Assembly: GCF_013626205.1 (NCBI RefSeq)
Contig: NZ_QHJE01000001.1
Location: 248,001-312,000 of the forward strand
DNA length: 64,000 bases
DNA from: Hyphomicrobium methylovorum
Lineage (GTDB): Bacteria; Pseudomonadota; Alphaproteobacteria; Rhizobiales; Hyphomicrobiaceae
Reading direction: 5' to 3'
The notes beneath the pieces were generated by a model. That model was given only the letters and a program-made list of their open reading frames with translations. It did no database searches and was not told the origin of the DNA. The translations under genes were made by a program, and so were the position numbers. Within the stretch, counting starts at the first letter, position 1. Each line of letters starts with the position of its first letter. Shown in pieces: positions 1-9,587 of the stretch.

Positions 1-1069
1 CGTGCACCTCAAAGCCCGCTCTCTCCATTGCGGAAATCGAGTGTCCGACATCATCGAGTTCGCCGCCTGGGAAGATGTACTTCGCGATGGCTTTCTTTTC
101 GGGGCGCATCCGGCCCTTGATCCATTGAGCGGGGTTCTTCGGCGCGCGGCGCGAGATGGCGTGATTCAAGAAGAGACCGTCTTCGCTCAGAAGCGACTGT
201 ACCTTCTCCATGTACGCCGGGATGTTTTTCAGGCCGATGTGTTCGTACATGCCGATGGACGCGATCTTGTCGTAGCTGCCCGAAATTTTCGAATAGTCGG
301 CAAGCTCGAACGTCACGCGATCAGACAACCCCAGCCGTTCCGCCTTGGCGCGTGCGAACGCAAGCTGTTCCTCCGCAAGCGTGATGCCGTGTGCCGTGAC
401 GCCGTAATTTTGCGCTGCGTGGCAGATCAATCCACCCCAGCCCGCGCCGATGTCGAGCATGCGATCGCCCGGCTTCAGACGCAGCTTACGGCAGATCATT
501 TCCAGCTTGTCGTGCTGCGCCGTTTCGATGCCGTTCGTCCAATCCGTGAAGTAAGCACAGGAATAGACCATCTCGGGATCGAGAAAGAGCGCATAGAAAT
601 CGTTCGACAGATCATAGTGGAACTGAATGAAATCCTTGTTGTCAGCCGTCTTGCGATTGGCGCCCGTTATCTCGCCTTGAAAGCCGTGCGCGTCGCGCGC
701 GGGAGCGGATTTTTCGAGAAAGAAGGGTGCAAGCGCCAAGCCGATTTTGGCGACGTCGCGTCCCTTCAGCTTCACGGATTTCCGGCCGCTTTGCAGTTGG
801 CGTCCGAAATCGATCAGCGTGCCGCCGGAAAAATCGATGCCCTTGCCGATGTACTGCAGAATGATGGAATCGAGACCCGGCTTGCGCAGGATCGAACCGA
901 TGACGCCGGGATCGCGCAACGAAATCTCGAAATTCGACGTCGGGGCGTGGCCGAGCGGCAGGCGCGTTCCGTCCCATAGGCGCACCCAGGCGTCGAGATC
1001 GAGACGATCGGCAAGACTGCGCACGAGCGCGCGCGCTGCATCGAGTTGCTTATCCGCTTTCGCGACCAT
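1..1069 (-). CDS. cfa: Cyclopropane-fatty-acyl-phospholipid synthase, 3' end missing
   Basis: Reading leftward from an ATG at 1069, the frame stays open to the window edge, so the C-terminus is missing. The protein should methylate the double bond of membrane phospholipid acyl chains using S-adenosylmethionine. The SAM-binding motif LDIGAGWGGL lies near residue 205. A CFA-type core (FHYDLSNDFYALFLDPEMVY) precedes it, and SIGMYEHIG and NHAISRRAP follow. The visible end, MERAGFEV, matches the family's last conserved block, so only about 50 residues are lost. The gene lies downstream of the fad operon in the same direction, about 110 bp away, with a palindrome between them, so it may be transcribed separately. 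Family assignment is firm; the exact acyl substrate is not known. Confidence 0.9.
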   Translation of the reverse strand, partial: MVAKADKQLDAARALVRSLADRLDLDAWVRLWDGTRLPLGHAPTSNFEISLRDPGVIGSILRKPGLDSIILQYIGKGIDFSGGTLIDFGRQLQSGRKSVKLKGRDVAKIGLALAPFFLEKSAPARDAHGFQGEITGANRKTADNKDFIQFHYDLSNDFYALFLDPEMVYSCAYFTDWTNGIETAQHDKLEMICRKLRLKPGDRMLDIGAGWGGLICHAAQNYGVTAHGITLAEEQLAFARAKAERLGLSDRVTFELADYSKISGSYDKIASIGMYEHIGLKNIPAYMEKVQSLLSEDGLFLNHAISRRAPKNPAQWIKGRMRPEKKAIAKYIFPGGELDDVGHSISAMERAGFEVH

Positions 1070-1120
1070 CGGTCGGCCCCCGGCTGTTCGTGTCGCCGTG
1101 GTGCATAGCTTTTTATGATG

Positions 1121-1158
1121 GCGCTGGCGACTCTCCTTCGTCGAGCCGGCCGCCAGCG
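1121..1158. repeat. REP-like palindrome, copy A
   Basis: An imperfect hairpin between fadI and the CFA synthase pairs CGCTGGCG with CGCCAGCG, with ACTC/GAG-type pairing inside and CCGGC on the right arm. A close relative lies at 20795-20834. The intergenic position and hairpin shape suggest a REP-like element or an mRNA 3' end structure. Confidence 0.45.
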
Positions 1159-1177
1159 TGGCCTTGTGGCTGCGGTT

Positions 1178-2482
1178 TCACGCCGCGGCGCGGGCTTCGA
1201 TCGTCGTCGGTGCCTCCAGGATCGCCGCAACGCCCATGCCGCCCGCGGTGCAGACGGAGATCAGGCCGCGGCCGCCGTGGATCGACAGCAATTTCGCGAG
1301 GTTCGCGACGATGCGCGCGCCTGTCGCTGCGAAGGGATGGCCGAACGCGAGCGAGGAGCCTTTGACGTTCAGCTTCGTGCGATCGATGGCTCCGAGGGGC
1401 GCGGATTTGCCGAGTTTCGTGCGGCAGTAATCGGCATCTTCCCAGGCCTTCAGCGTGCACAGCACCTGCGCGGCAAACGCTTCGTGGATTTCGTAGAAAT
1501 CGAAATCCTGCAACGTCAATCCCGCGCGGTCGAGCATCTTCGAAACGGCGATAGTCGGCGCCATCAGCAAGCCGTCGCCGCCCACGAAATCGTTGGCGAT
1601 ATGCTGGCCGAAAGTGAGATAGGCGAGCACTGGCAGATTGTGCTCGGCGGCCCAAGCTTCAGACGCGAGCAATACGCTGGACGCGCCGTCCGTTAGTGGC
1701 GTCGAGTTTCCAGCCGTCAGCGTTCCGCGCTCGGATTTTTCATATGCGGGCTTTAAGCTCGCGAGTTTTTCGAGCGTGGTGTCGGGCCGCAGGTTGTTGT
1801 CACGATAGACGCCTGCGCACGGCACGATGAGATCGTCCATGTATCCGGACTCGTAAGCGGCAGCGCCCTTCATGTGGCTTTCGTACGCAAGCTCATCCTG
1901 GTCGGCGCGCGGAATGTGCCACTCCTGCGCCATCAGTTCGCAATGCTGGCCCATCGTGAGGCCTGTGCGCGGCTCGGCGACGTTCGGCGGCTGCGGTGCG
2001 AGTTCGCCCGGCGACAATCCTTTGAAAACCTTGATCTTGTCGATTGCCGATTTGCGCTGGCCGACGTCGATCAGGCGCTTGGAGAATTTCTTCGAAAAGA
2101 CGATCGGCGCGTCGGACGTGGTGTCCGATCCAGCGGAGATCGCGCTTTCGATTTCGCCCGTCGCGATTTTAGCTGCCGACATCAGCGCCGATTGAAGCGA
2201 TGTTCCGCAGGCCTGGATCAGCGTTACTCCCGGCGTGGATGGCGCGAGCTTCGAGGACAGCACCGCTTCACGCGCGAGATTGAAGTCTTTCGAATGCGTG
2301 ACAACCGCGCCGCCGACGACCTCGTCGATGTGCTGGCCTTTCAAGCCGAAGCGGTCGACGAGCCCGTTCAACGCGGACGACATCATGTCGAGATTAGAGA
2401 GATCGGCGTAGAGCGTGTTCGAGCGGCAAAATGGAATGCGCACGCCGCCGATGACCGCAACGCGCCGAAGTTCTCGTGTCAT
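1178..2482 (-). CDS. fadI: 3-ketoacyl-CoA thiolase / acetyl-CoA acetyltransferase, FadI type
   Basis: A 434-residue thiolase, the usual FadI length (about 436). It cleaves 3-ketoacyl-CoA with CoA to acetyl-CoA and a shortened acyl-CoA, the last step of beta-oxidation. The nucleophilic Cys lies in QACGTSLQSA near residue 91. HEAFAAQ, GHPFAATGAR and the second catalytic Cys in CTAGGMG follow near the C-terminus. It is the last gene of a leftward fadE-fadJ-fadI cluster, starting 30 bp after the fadJ stop. A role as the beta subunit partner of the neighbouring hydratase/dehydrogenase is inferred from this arrangement. Confidence 0.93.
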   Translation of the reverse strand: MTRELRRVAVIGGVRIPFCRSNTLYADLSNLDMMSSALNGLVDRFGLKGQHIDEVVGGAVVTHSKDFNLAREAVLSSKLAPSTPGVTLIQACGTSLQSALMSAAKIATGEIESAISAGSDTTSDAPIVFSKKFSKRLIDVGQRKSAIDKIKVFKGLSPGELAPQPPNVAEPRTGLTMGQHCELMAQEWHIPRADQDELAYESHMKGAAAYESGYMDDLIVPCAGVYRDNNLRPDTTLEKLASLKPAYEKSERGTLTAGNSTPLTDGASSVLLASEAWAAEHNLPVLAYLTFGQHIANDFVGGDGLLMAPTIAVSKMLDRAGLTLQDFDFYEIHEAFAAQVLCTLKAWEDADYCRTKLGKSAPLGAIDRTKLNVKGSSLAFGHPFAATGARIVANLAKLLSIHGGRGLISVCTAGGMGVAAILEAPTTIEARAAA

Positions 2483-2512
2483 TCAATCCTCCATTCGCGC
2501 GTCATGCGAAAT

Positions 2513-4513
2513 TCATTCTGCAGCGGCGAGGCTGCTCGATGCCCCATCCGCGTTCGCGAGATTATTCTTGTAATGAAGCGGGCCACCGCGGAAGGGCGCA
2601 AATCCGGTGCCGAAGATCATGCCGGCATCTACGAGATCGGCTGTTTCGACGACACCTTCGTCGAGCGAGCGCTGTGCTTCGGCGATCATCGGTTCAACGA
2701 GTTCGCGACCCAGGCGTTCAAGCTCTTCCTTGGGAAATGTCTTGTCCGATTTGACGGGCTTGCCGTCTTTCCAGGTGTAGAACCCCTCGCCCGTTTTCTT
2801 GCCCAGGCGGCCGGACTCGACGAGCCGTTCCAGTCTTGATCCTTCCGGCGATTGACCCAGGATCTTGGCGACGTGCGCGCAGATATCGAGGCCGACATTG
2901 TCGGCAAGTTCGATCGGTCCCATCGGCATGCCGAAGGAACGCGCCGCTTCGTCGATTTTTTCCTTGTCTTCGCCTGCCTCAAGCCGGGTCATTGCGGCAA
3001 ACATATATGGCGTCAGCACTTTGTTGACGAGGAAGCCCGGCACATCCTTCGTAATCAGCGGGAACTTGCCGATTGCGGTTACGAAGGCGGCGCCTTTTTT
3101 CACTTCCTCGTCGCGTGTCGTCGCACCGCGCACGACTTCAACCAACGGCATCTGCGGCACGGGCGAGAAGAAATGCAGGCCGATCAGACGGCCTGGATCG
3201 CGCAGTGGAGACGCGATGTCTTCGAGCTTCAGCGAAGATGTGTTGGTTGCGAGAACCGCATCCGGTTTGATTTTCGTTTCAAGGTCCGCAAACAGCTTCT
3301 GCTTGATGTCGAGCCGTTCGACGATCGCTTCAATGACGAGATCGGCGCGGGCCACGCCCTTGCCTTCAGGGTCCGCGATGAGACGCGCCTTGGCAGCATC
3401 GCGCGTCGGCTTGGTCTTGAACTTCTTCGCGAAGAGCTTGCCTTGCGCCTTGATGCCTTTTTCAAGCTGCTCAGCGGAAATATCCTGCAGCGTCACTTCC
3501 ATTCCGGCGGCAACGCAGACACCCGCAATGTCGGCGCCCATCGTGCCCGCGCCGATGACATGCACGCGGCTCGGCCGCCATTTGAGACCCTTCGGCGCCT
3601 GCCCCTTGAGAAGCTCGGTCAGACGGAATACGCGGCGAAGATTGCGCGCGGTATCAGACACCATCAGCGGCGCGAACGCCGTTGTTTCCGCTGCCTTCAT
3701 CGCGTCGAGGTCGCCGCCTTCCTTCTCGAACAGATCGATCAGGCGGAAGGGTGCAGGATAATGGTCAGCGCGGACTTTCTTCGCCGTTTCCTGGCGCATC
3801 TTGTTCGCGAGGATGCCACGCAGCGGCCACTTGGTCAGCAGAAGCTTCGCGGCACTGGCGGTTTTCGATTTCCGGTTCTGAAGCACGGCCTTCCGCGCGG
3901 CCCAGTGAAGCTCGCCCGGGCTCGATACGAGCTGGTCGATGAAGCCGAGCGCTCTCGCGGCGCTGGCGCGGATCATTCCGCCTGTCAGCATCGCCTGCAT
4001 TGCGGCCATCGGCCCGACCTGGCGGATCGAGCGCGCCGTGCCGTTGAAGCCGGGAAAGATGCCGAGCTTGACCTCAGGGAAACCGACACGCGTCGAGTCA
4101 TCTCGCGTAGCGATGCGGTAGTGGCACGCGAGGATCAATTCCAATCCGCCGCCGACGCAAACGCCGTGGATCGCCGCCACGACGGGCACCGATAATTTCT
4201 CGATACGGTCGAGCAGCGCGTTGACCGGCCGCAAACTGTCGACCACCTGATTTTCGGTTTCGAAGCTGTCGAACTCGCGAATGTCGGCACCGACGATGTA
4301 ACCGCGTTCCTTGCCGGACATGATGACGAGGCCGCGCACGCTCTTCGCGCGCACTTCCGCTTCGACGCGCTCGATGATGGCGTTGAGTTCTTCAATGGGG
4401 CGGCGGCCGAGCGAATTGGCGCTCTCACCTTCGCGATCGAATTTCGCCCAGGCGATGTTCTCGCCGTCGATCGAGAACCGCCAGTCATGCAAAAGCGCCG
4501 TCGTCTCAGTCAT
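2513..4513 (-). CDS. fadJ: Bifunctional enoyl-CoA hydratase / 3-hydroxyacyl-CoA dehydrogenase
   Basis: A 666-residue two-domain enzyme. The N-terminal crotonase domain (about 1-190) carries GKERGYIVGADIREFD and the oxyanion-hole region AAIHGVCVGGGLELILACHY. The NAD-binding dehydrogenase domain starts with VIGAGTMGADIAG near residue 317 and continues with ATNTSSLKLEDIA, GLHFFSPVPQMPLVEVV and the C-terminal PGFLVNKVLTPY block. It converts enoyl-CoA to 3-ketoacyl-CoA in two steps. It lies between fadE and fadI with gaps of about 30 bp, so co-transcription is likely. FadB-like activity cannot be separated from FadJ-like activity by sequence reading alone. Confidence 0.93.
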   Translation of the reverse strand: MTETTALLHDWRFSIDGENIAWAKFDREGESANSLGRRPIEELNAIIERVEAEVRAKSVRGLVIMSGKERGYIVGADIREFDSFETENQVVDSLRPVNALLDRIEKLSVPVVAAIHGVCVGGGLELILACHYRIATRDDSTRVGFPEVKLGIFPGFNGTARSIRQVGPMAAMQAMLTGGMIRASAARALGFIDQLVSSPGELHWAARKAVLQNRKSKTASAAKLLLTKWPLRGILANKMRQETAKKVRADHYPAPFRLIDLFEKEGGDLDAMKAAETTAFAPLMVSDTARNLRRVFRLTELLKGQAPKGLKWRPSRVHVIGAGTMGADIAGVCVAAGMEVTLQDISAEQLEKGIKAQGKLFAKKFKTKPTRDAAKARLIADPEGKGVARADLVIEAIVERLDIKQKLFADLETKIKPDAVLATNTSSLKLEDIASPLRDPGRLIGLHFFSPVPQMPLVEVVRGATTRDEEVKKGAAFVTAIGKFPLITKDVPGFLVNKVLTPYMFAAMTRLEAGEDKEKIDEAARSFGMPMGPIELADNVGLDICAHVAKILGQSPEGSRLERLVESGRLGKKTGEGFYTWKDGKPVKSDKTFPKEELERLGRELVEPMIAEAQRSLDEGVVETADLVDAGMIFGTGFAPFRGGPLHYKNNLANADGASSSLAAAE

Positions 4514-4541
4514 CGCTTACCTCAACATATCGAAAGCGCAC

Positions 4542-7019
4542 TCATTCGGCTGCGAGCGCATCGGCGCCGCGGACATTGTGTCCGAGGACCGCATAATTCG
4601 GTTTCAGTTCCGCCGGATCGAAGTGATCGACCGCCACGACGCGCGCGACAAGCCGCTCGACCTCGCGGAGTTGTTCGGCTTCAGATTCCGTCAGCACGCC
4701 TTTTGTGACAGCATCCGCGAACCAATCCAGTCCGTGATAACGCCGGACGATGCCGTCGCGGATTGCCTTGTCGAGTTTCTTCTCGACCGGCTCGGCGGCG
4801 ATCACCTTTTCCAGTGTCACTTCGAGGATACCCATCGGATCATCGACGCGGTGCGAGACATGAATGTGTCGCGTCAGCCGATCGCGCGCTTCGCCGGGCT
4901 GTAACGCATGGCGGGCAACGACGCGCGCAAGCGCATCCGACGCGGGCTTGAAGCGCCGGCCGAGCGGGAAGACGACGATGCGCATCAGCGGACGCACCCA
5001 GAGAACCGGGAAGTTATCGATCACGCCACCGATCGCGTTTTGGAAGCGATTCAGCGCATTCAGCGCGGCGAGTTCAACGATGTGCTCGTCGCCTGCCGGG
5101 CGGCCGTCGTCTTCGTAGCGCTTCAGCGTTGCTGCGAGCATGTAGAGTTCGGAGAGCGCATCGGCCATGCGTCCGGTGATCTTCTGCCGCGTTTTAAGTC
5201 CGCCACCGAGGAAGGCGACCGTCAGATCCGCGATGAACGCGAACGACCGGCTCGCGCGGGCAAGCTGGCGATACCAATGCGACATGCTGAGCGCGCCCTC
5301 GGGCGCGGACGTCAATGCGCCGCCTGTCACGTTGTGTACGAACGCGCCCGTCGCGTTCGAGAGCGAGAAAGCGATATGATCGTTGAACGCATCTTCGAAC
5401 GCGTTGAGACCGCGATCCCGGTCGAGATCCTGAGCCGCCTGCACTTCCTTGTAGAGATAGGGATGGGAGCGCAACGCGCCTTGCGCGAAGGTGATCAACG
5501 TGCGCGTGAGAATATTGGCGCCTTCGACCGTGATGCCGACCGGCACCATCTGATACGCGGACTGCAGATAGTTCGACGGGCCATCGCAAATGCCGCGACC
5601 GCCGTGAATGTCCATCGCGTCGTTGACGGCGGTGCGCATCTTTTCCGTCGTCTGATATTTCATCAGCGCCGAGATGACGGACGGCCTCTCGCCGCGGGAG
5701 ACCATTGCGGCGGTCATCGCGCGAGCGGCCTCGTTGACGTAAGCGGTTTCGACAAGGCGAACGAGCGGTTCTTCGACGCCTTCCATGCGGGCAATGGGAA
5801 GCCCGAATTGCTTGCGGATGCGCGCATACGCAGACGTTACGCGCAGCATCGACTTGGCGCCCGCCGTTGCGGACGACGGGAGCGAAATCGCGCGACCTGC
5901 GGAGAGGCATTCCATCAGCATGCGCCAGCCGTGTCCGACCATTGCTTCGCCGCCAATCACCCACTCCATCGGGATGAAAACGTCGTTGCCCCAGTTCGGA
6001 CCGTTCGGGAATGCCGCGCCTGATGGCAGATGGCGGCGGCCGATATTGACGCCGGTATGGTTCGCCGGAATGAGCGCGAGCGTGATGCCGATGTCTTCAC
6101 CCTTGCCGAGCAGATTATCGGAATCGAACAGACGGAATGCGAGACCGACGAGCGTCGCCTTAGGGCCGAGTGTGATGTAGCGCTTGTCCCACGACAGGCG
6201 GATGCCGAGCGTGTCCTGTCCTTGAAACGAACCGCGCGTCACGAAGCCGATATCGCGCATCGTTGCCGCGTCGGAGCCGGACGTTGGGCCCGTTAGCGAG
6301 AAGCAAGGCACTTCGGCGCCTTTTGCGAGGCGCGGAAGATAATGTTCCTTCTGCGTGACTGTCCCGTATTTTTCGATCAGCTCACCTGGCCCGAGTGAAT
6401 TCGGCACCATGACGATCGTTACGACGTCCGGCGAGCGCGACGCGATCTTGCCGAGAATGAGCGACTGAGCCTGCGCGGAAAAACCGAGGCCGCCGTGCTC
6501 CTTCGAGATCAGCATGCCCAGGAAGCCGTTGGCCTTCACGAAATCCCAGATCTCATCCGGGATCTCATGCAGCGTATGGCGTATCTGCCAATCGCTGATC
6601 ATGCCGCAAAGCTCTTCCGTCGGGCCGTCGAGGAATGCCTGCTCTTCCGGAGACAGTACGATCTTCGGGATCGACTGAAGTTTCACCCAGTCCAGCGTTC
6701 CGGAGAAGAGTTCCGCATCGAAGCCGACCGTTCCGGCTTCCAATGCCTGCGTTTCCGTTTCGGAAACCTTGGGAAGAATTTTTTTGATACTTGCGAAGAT
6801 CGGCGCGACGACAAGCTGGCGGCGAAATGAAGGGATCGACAGGATCACGAGCGCGATGAACGGCAGCCAAGCCGCGTATGCCAGCACGCCGGTGGTTCCC
6901 GACGTTGCGAGGGCCGTCCAAATGCCGGTGGCGAGAGCCCAAGCCCACATCGGAGCACGCAACATACCGAGCGCGAGCACGGCCACGATCAGCACGAGGA
7001 CAAGACCCAGCGCTAGCAT
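4542..7019 (-). CDS. fadE: Acyl-CoA dehydrogenase, long FadE type
   Basis: An 825-residue protein, matching the long enterobacterial FadE class (about 814) rather than the usual 380-residue acyl-CoA dehydrogenases. It has two N-terminal hydrophobic segments (about 2-60) and then the flavoprotein core with EHGGLGFSAQAQS, SLTGPTSGSDAA and the C-terminal acyl-CoA dehydrogenase block ending in MDIHGGRGICDGPSNYLQSA. A DUF1974-type C-terminal region follows (FGLGRRFKP-like part, about 640-825). It makes the trans-2-enoyl-CoA and passes electrons to ETF. It is the first gene of the leftward fad operon. The promoter should lie in 7020-7260, where no conserved site was recognised. Confidence 0.92.
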   Translation of the reverse strand: MLALGLVLVLIVAVLALGMLRAPMWAWALATGIWTALATSGTTGVLAYAAWLPFIALVILSIPSFRRQLVVAPIFASIKKILPKVSETETQALEAGTVGFDAELFSGTLDWVKLQSIPKIVLSPEEQAFLDGPTEELCGMISDWQIRHTLHEIPDEIWDFVKANGFLGMLISKEHGGLGFSAQAQSLILGKIASRSPDVVTIVMVPNSLGPGELIEKYGTVTQKEHYLPRLAKGAEVPCFSLTGPTSGSDAATMRDIGFVTRGSFQGQDTLGIRLSWDKRYITLGPKATLVGLAFRLFDSDNLLGKGEDIGITLALIPANHTGVNIGRRHLPSGAAFPNGPNWGNDVFIPMEWVIGGEAMVGHGWRMLMECLSAGRAISLPSSATAGAKSMLRVTSAYARIRKQFGLPIARMEGVEEPLVRLVETAYVNEAARAMTAAMVSRGERPSVISALMKYQTTEKMRTAVNDAMDIHGGRGICDGPSNYLQSAYQMVPVGITVEGANILTRTLITFAQGALRSHPYLYKEVQAAQDLDRDRGLNAFEDAFNDHIAFSLSNATGAFVHNVTGGALTSAPEGALSMSHWYRQLARASRSFAFIADLTVAFLGGGLKTRQKITGRMADALSELYMLAATLKRYEDDGRPAGDEHIVELAALNALNRFQNAIGGVIDNFPVLWVRPLMRIVVFPLGRRFKPASDALARVVARHALQPGEARDRLTRHIHVSHRVDDPMGILEVTLEKVIAAEPVEKKLDKAIRDGIVRRYHGLDWFADAVTKGVLTESEAEQLREVERLVARVVAVDHFDPAELKPNYAVLGHNVRGADALAAE

Positions 7020-7260
7020 TTCTTAGTCTCCATCGATCCGCTTACGGTCTTCGCGGGGGCCTGCTGGACACGGTAGCAGGCGAATTCCGTAAACTATTTA
7101 ATCACGTTTGGCCGCAAGCCGCTAATTCTTGGGCAAATCCCGGCGCATGGCGCGGATGCTGCGCGAAAAATCTTAAAGAAGAGGGGTCATGCCGGACGGC
7201 ACTCCTCAACATTATAGGCATTTGGGATCGGCCCTTGGCGGTTTCGACCCGGAACGCCGC

Positions 7261-8574
7261 TTACGGTTCCGTCATTTGCGGTTCCTGGCCGAACAGATCG
7301 GCAACGGCCGCCTGATACCAGTCCTGGCTCTCCTGATAGACCTGATGGCGTATATCGTCGCTATCGTCGGGCCTGGAGATGAACTCGCCGCTTGGGGCGA
7401 GGTATGGGCGGCCCTTCAGTATCCCTGGCGCGTAGTCGCCGCCGATCTTCGCGCTATTGCCCGGCGCGACCATCGACCAGCACGTGTTGCTATACGTTCC
7501 CTTCTCCCGCGGTTTGCCGGAGAGGTCTGCGATGATGTCTGCCGCGACGACGCCTGCCTGACTGATCGCCGAGAAAGCAGACTTCGGCATGTCGGCTGCG
7601 ATGGCAGCGTCTCCCAGAACGTAGACGTCACGCGCTTTGGTCGAGGCGAAGTTTTCCGGATGGATCGGGCACCAGTCGCCTTCCGTCAATCCGGCCTTGG
7701 CGGCAATCGCGCCCGCGCGTTGCGCCGGAATGATGTTTGCCACGGCCGCGCGGAATGTCTGCCCCGAGCGCGTTGTCACTTCGCCTGTTGCCGCATTCAC
7801 TTTGACGACTGCGAAGTCGTCGATCTCGTTCGTGAGATTGAGCTCGATGATGTCATCGTAAAATTCTCGGAAGGCTTCTTCGAATACCGCCTGTTTCGAG
7901 AACGTCTTTTTTGCGTCGAGGATAACGAGCTTCGCGTTGCGTTTCTTTGTCTTGAGAAAATGCGCGATCATGCAGGCGCGTTCATAGGGGCCGGGCGGAC
8001 AGCGATAGGGGTTCGGCGGCGCAGACATGACGACGAGACCGCCGTCGGGCATCGCCAGCAGCTTTTCCTTCAGCAGCCACGTTTGCTCCCCACCGATCCA
8101 TGCGTGCGGCATCAAGCGCGCGGCTTCGGGCGAATAACCTTCGATGGTTTCAAATTTGATGTCGATACCCGGCGCGACGACGAGGCGATCATACCGGAGC
8201 GGCGCGGAGTCCTTTGCCAACGTGACGGTTCTGGCGGCGGTGTCGATTGCTGTTGCTGTGTCGTGAATGACGGTGACGCCACGCTTCCTCACGCCCTCGT
8301 AGTCGAAGGTGATCGAACGGAACGAGCGAAAGCCGCCGAGGTAAAGGTTCGAATAGAAGCAGGTCGTGTACTTCTCTTTCGGTTCGACGAGCGTGACGGC
8401 AATGTCGGGATCCGCCGAGCGTAAGCGGTTCGCTACTGCGGCCCCGCCCGCCCCTCCGCCGATGATAACGACATGCGCGGGCCCCGCAGCCAAAGCCGGA
8501 CGCGAGATTTCGGGCAGCGCCGCCGCGGCGCCTGCCGCGAGCAGCGCAAATTTCCGGCGCGTTATCTCTTGCAT
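7261..8574 (-). CDS. fccB: Flavocytochrome c sulfide dehydrogenase flavoprotein subunit (FccB/SoxF type)
   Basis: A 437-residue exported flavoprotein. A twin-arginine type leader (TRRKFALLAAGAAAALPE) is followed by the FAD motif VVIIGGGAGGAAVANRLR near residue 35. The family's redox-active cysteines are visible in CPPGPYERAC (near residue 190) and SNTCWS (near 364). The FAD-binding C-terminal GDAAIA block is also present. The family oxidises sulfide to sulfur in the periplasm with a cytochrome c partner. No cytochrome subunit gene lies next to it here. It is divergent from soxYZ, sharing about 190 bp of upstream DNA. SoxF-type function in sulfur oxidation is inferred from that context. Confidence 0.88.
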   Translation of the reverse strand: MQEITRRKFALLAAGAAAALPEISRPALAAGPAHVVIIGGGAGGAAVANRLRSADPDIAVTLVEPKEKYTTCFYSNLYLGGFRSFRSITFDYEGVRKRGVTVIHDTATAIDTAARTVTLAKDSAPLRYDRLVVAPGIDIKFETIEGYSPEAARLMPHAWIGGEQTWLLKEKLLAMPDGGLVVMSAPPNPYRCPPGPYERACMIAHFLKTKKRNAKLVILDAKKTFSKQAVFEEAFREFYDDIIELNLTNEIDDFAVVKVNAATGEVTTRSGQTFRAAVANIIPAQRAGAIAAKAGLTEGDWCPIHPENFASTKARDVYVLGDAAIAADMPKSAFSAISQAGVVAADIIADLSGKPREKGTYSNTCWSMVAPGNSAKIGGDYAPGILKGRPYLAPSGEFISRPDDSDDIRHQVYQESQDWYQAAVADLFGQEPQMTEP

Positions 8575-8764
8575 CGTCCGAACCCTTTTCGCCGTGATGC
8601 GGCCCGAAGTACCAGACGCATAGTCCGCCCCTCTCCGAGCTGGTCTTGGCAGAGCGCAAATTGCCCTGTAACCGGTAGCTGAGCAATCGGCTTCTTAGAT
8701 GACGCCACAAAGGGTTATCCGCCTTCGAGATGCCATAGTGCGTAAATTGATTACAATCTCAGTC

Positions 8765-9226
8765 ATGGATCGCCGGTCGTTTCTCGTTTCGGCTTCTGCC
8801 GCTTCGTGCATGCTGGCGAGTATTGGCCGCGTGGCAGCCGAAAATGCTTCGGCGCCGGAGCGCAGCCTTCAGTTCGATTCCGAATTCCAGGCCATCATCG
8901 GCAGCGCAACGCCGGTTGAACACGGCCTAACCGTCGATCTGCCCGAGCGCGCCGACAACGGAAATTTCGTGCCGATCACGATCTCTGTCGAAAGCCCGAT
9001 GACCGACGCCGATTACGTCAAAACAATCCATCTGCTTTCGACGGCCAATCCGGTTGCCGGAGTTGCGCGGTTTCACCTGTCGCCTCTCAACGGGGTCGCG
9101 CGCGTACAAAGCCGGCTGCGCCTCGCGAAGTCGCAGGACGTCGTTACCCTCGCCGAGCTTTCGACCGGCGACATGCTGATCGCGACGTCGTTCGTCAAAG
9201 TCTTGATCGGCGGCTGCGGGTTGTGA
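8765..9226 (+). CDS. soxY: Thiosulfate oxidation carrier protein SoxY
   Basis: A 153-residue exported protein. The start is set at the ATG giving MDRRSFLVSASAAS, a twin-arginine-like leader; an open frame upstream would add 22 unlikely residues. The mature part has the SoxY beta-sandwich pattern with VPITISVESPM. It ends in GGCGL, three residues from the usual GGCGG swinging arm whose Cys carries the sulfur substrate. soxZ starts 8 bp after the stop. The changed terminal residue (Leu instead of Gly) is notable. Partner genes soxXA, soxB and soxCD are not in the window. Confidence 0.9.
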   Translation: MDRRSFLVSASAASCMLASIGRVAAENASAPERSLQFDSEFQAIIGSATPVEHGLTVDLPERADNGNFVPITISVESPMTDADYVKTIHLLSTANPVAGVARFHLSPLNGVARVQSRLRLAKSQDVVTLAELSTGDMLIATSFVKVLIGGCGL

Positions 9227-9233
9227 GGCGCTC

Positions 9234-9563
9234 ATGACGAAACCCAATCCGCGCATCAAGCTGCCCGAGAGCGCCAAGGCTGGCGAGATCATCGAGGTGA
9301 AGACGTTGATCACGCACATCATGGAAACCGGCAACCGTCACGACAAGCATGGCCGATTGATCTCGCGCAACATTATCAATGCATTCGTCGCGCTCTTTGG
9401 TGACGTGGAGGTTTTTCGCGCCGAGTTCGGTCCGGGCGTTTCGGCAAATCCTTACGTCGCGTTTCAGTTGCGCGTGCCAGGACCCGGCGCGTTCGATTTC
9501 GCGTGGACGGACGATCAGGGCGTGACAACAACAGCGCGCGAGATCTTGAACGTCGTGACATAA
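9234..9563 (+). CDS. soxZ: Thiosulfate oxidation carrier complex protein SoxZ
   Basis: A 109-residue protein of standard SoxZ length, without a signal peptide, as in other SoxZ that are exported together with SoxY. The conserved start (PRIKLPESAKAGEIIEVKTL), the central block ETGNRHDKHG and the IINAF strand are typical. It forms the SoxYZ heterodimer that holds sulfur intermediates. It follows soxY by 8 bp and is translationally close. The stop is 24 bp from the convergent cimA stop. Confidence 0.92.
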   Translation: MTKPNPRIKLPESAKAGEIIEVKTLITHIMETGNRHDKHGRLISRNIINAFVALFGDVEVFRAEFGPGVSANPYVAFQLRVPGPGAFDFAWTDDQGVTTTAREILNVVT

Positions 9564-9587
9564 GCTCGACGGCATTCGAGCGTCACA

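Noticed and set aside
2-979. Long plus-strand open frame opposite the CFA synthase
   Set aside because: It mirrors a strongly conserved minus-strand enzyme and has the Arg-rich composition of an antisense shadow.
7189-8424. Long plus-strand frame opposite the sulfide dehydrogenase flavoprotein
   Set aside because: The minus strand carries clear FAD and Cys motifs; the plus frame has no domain.
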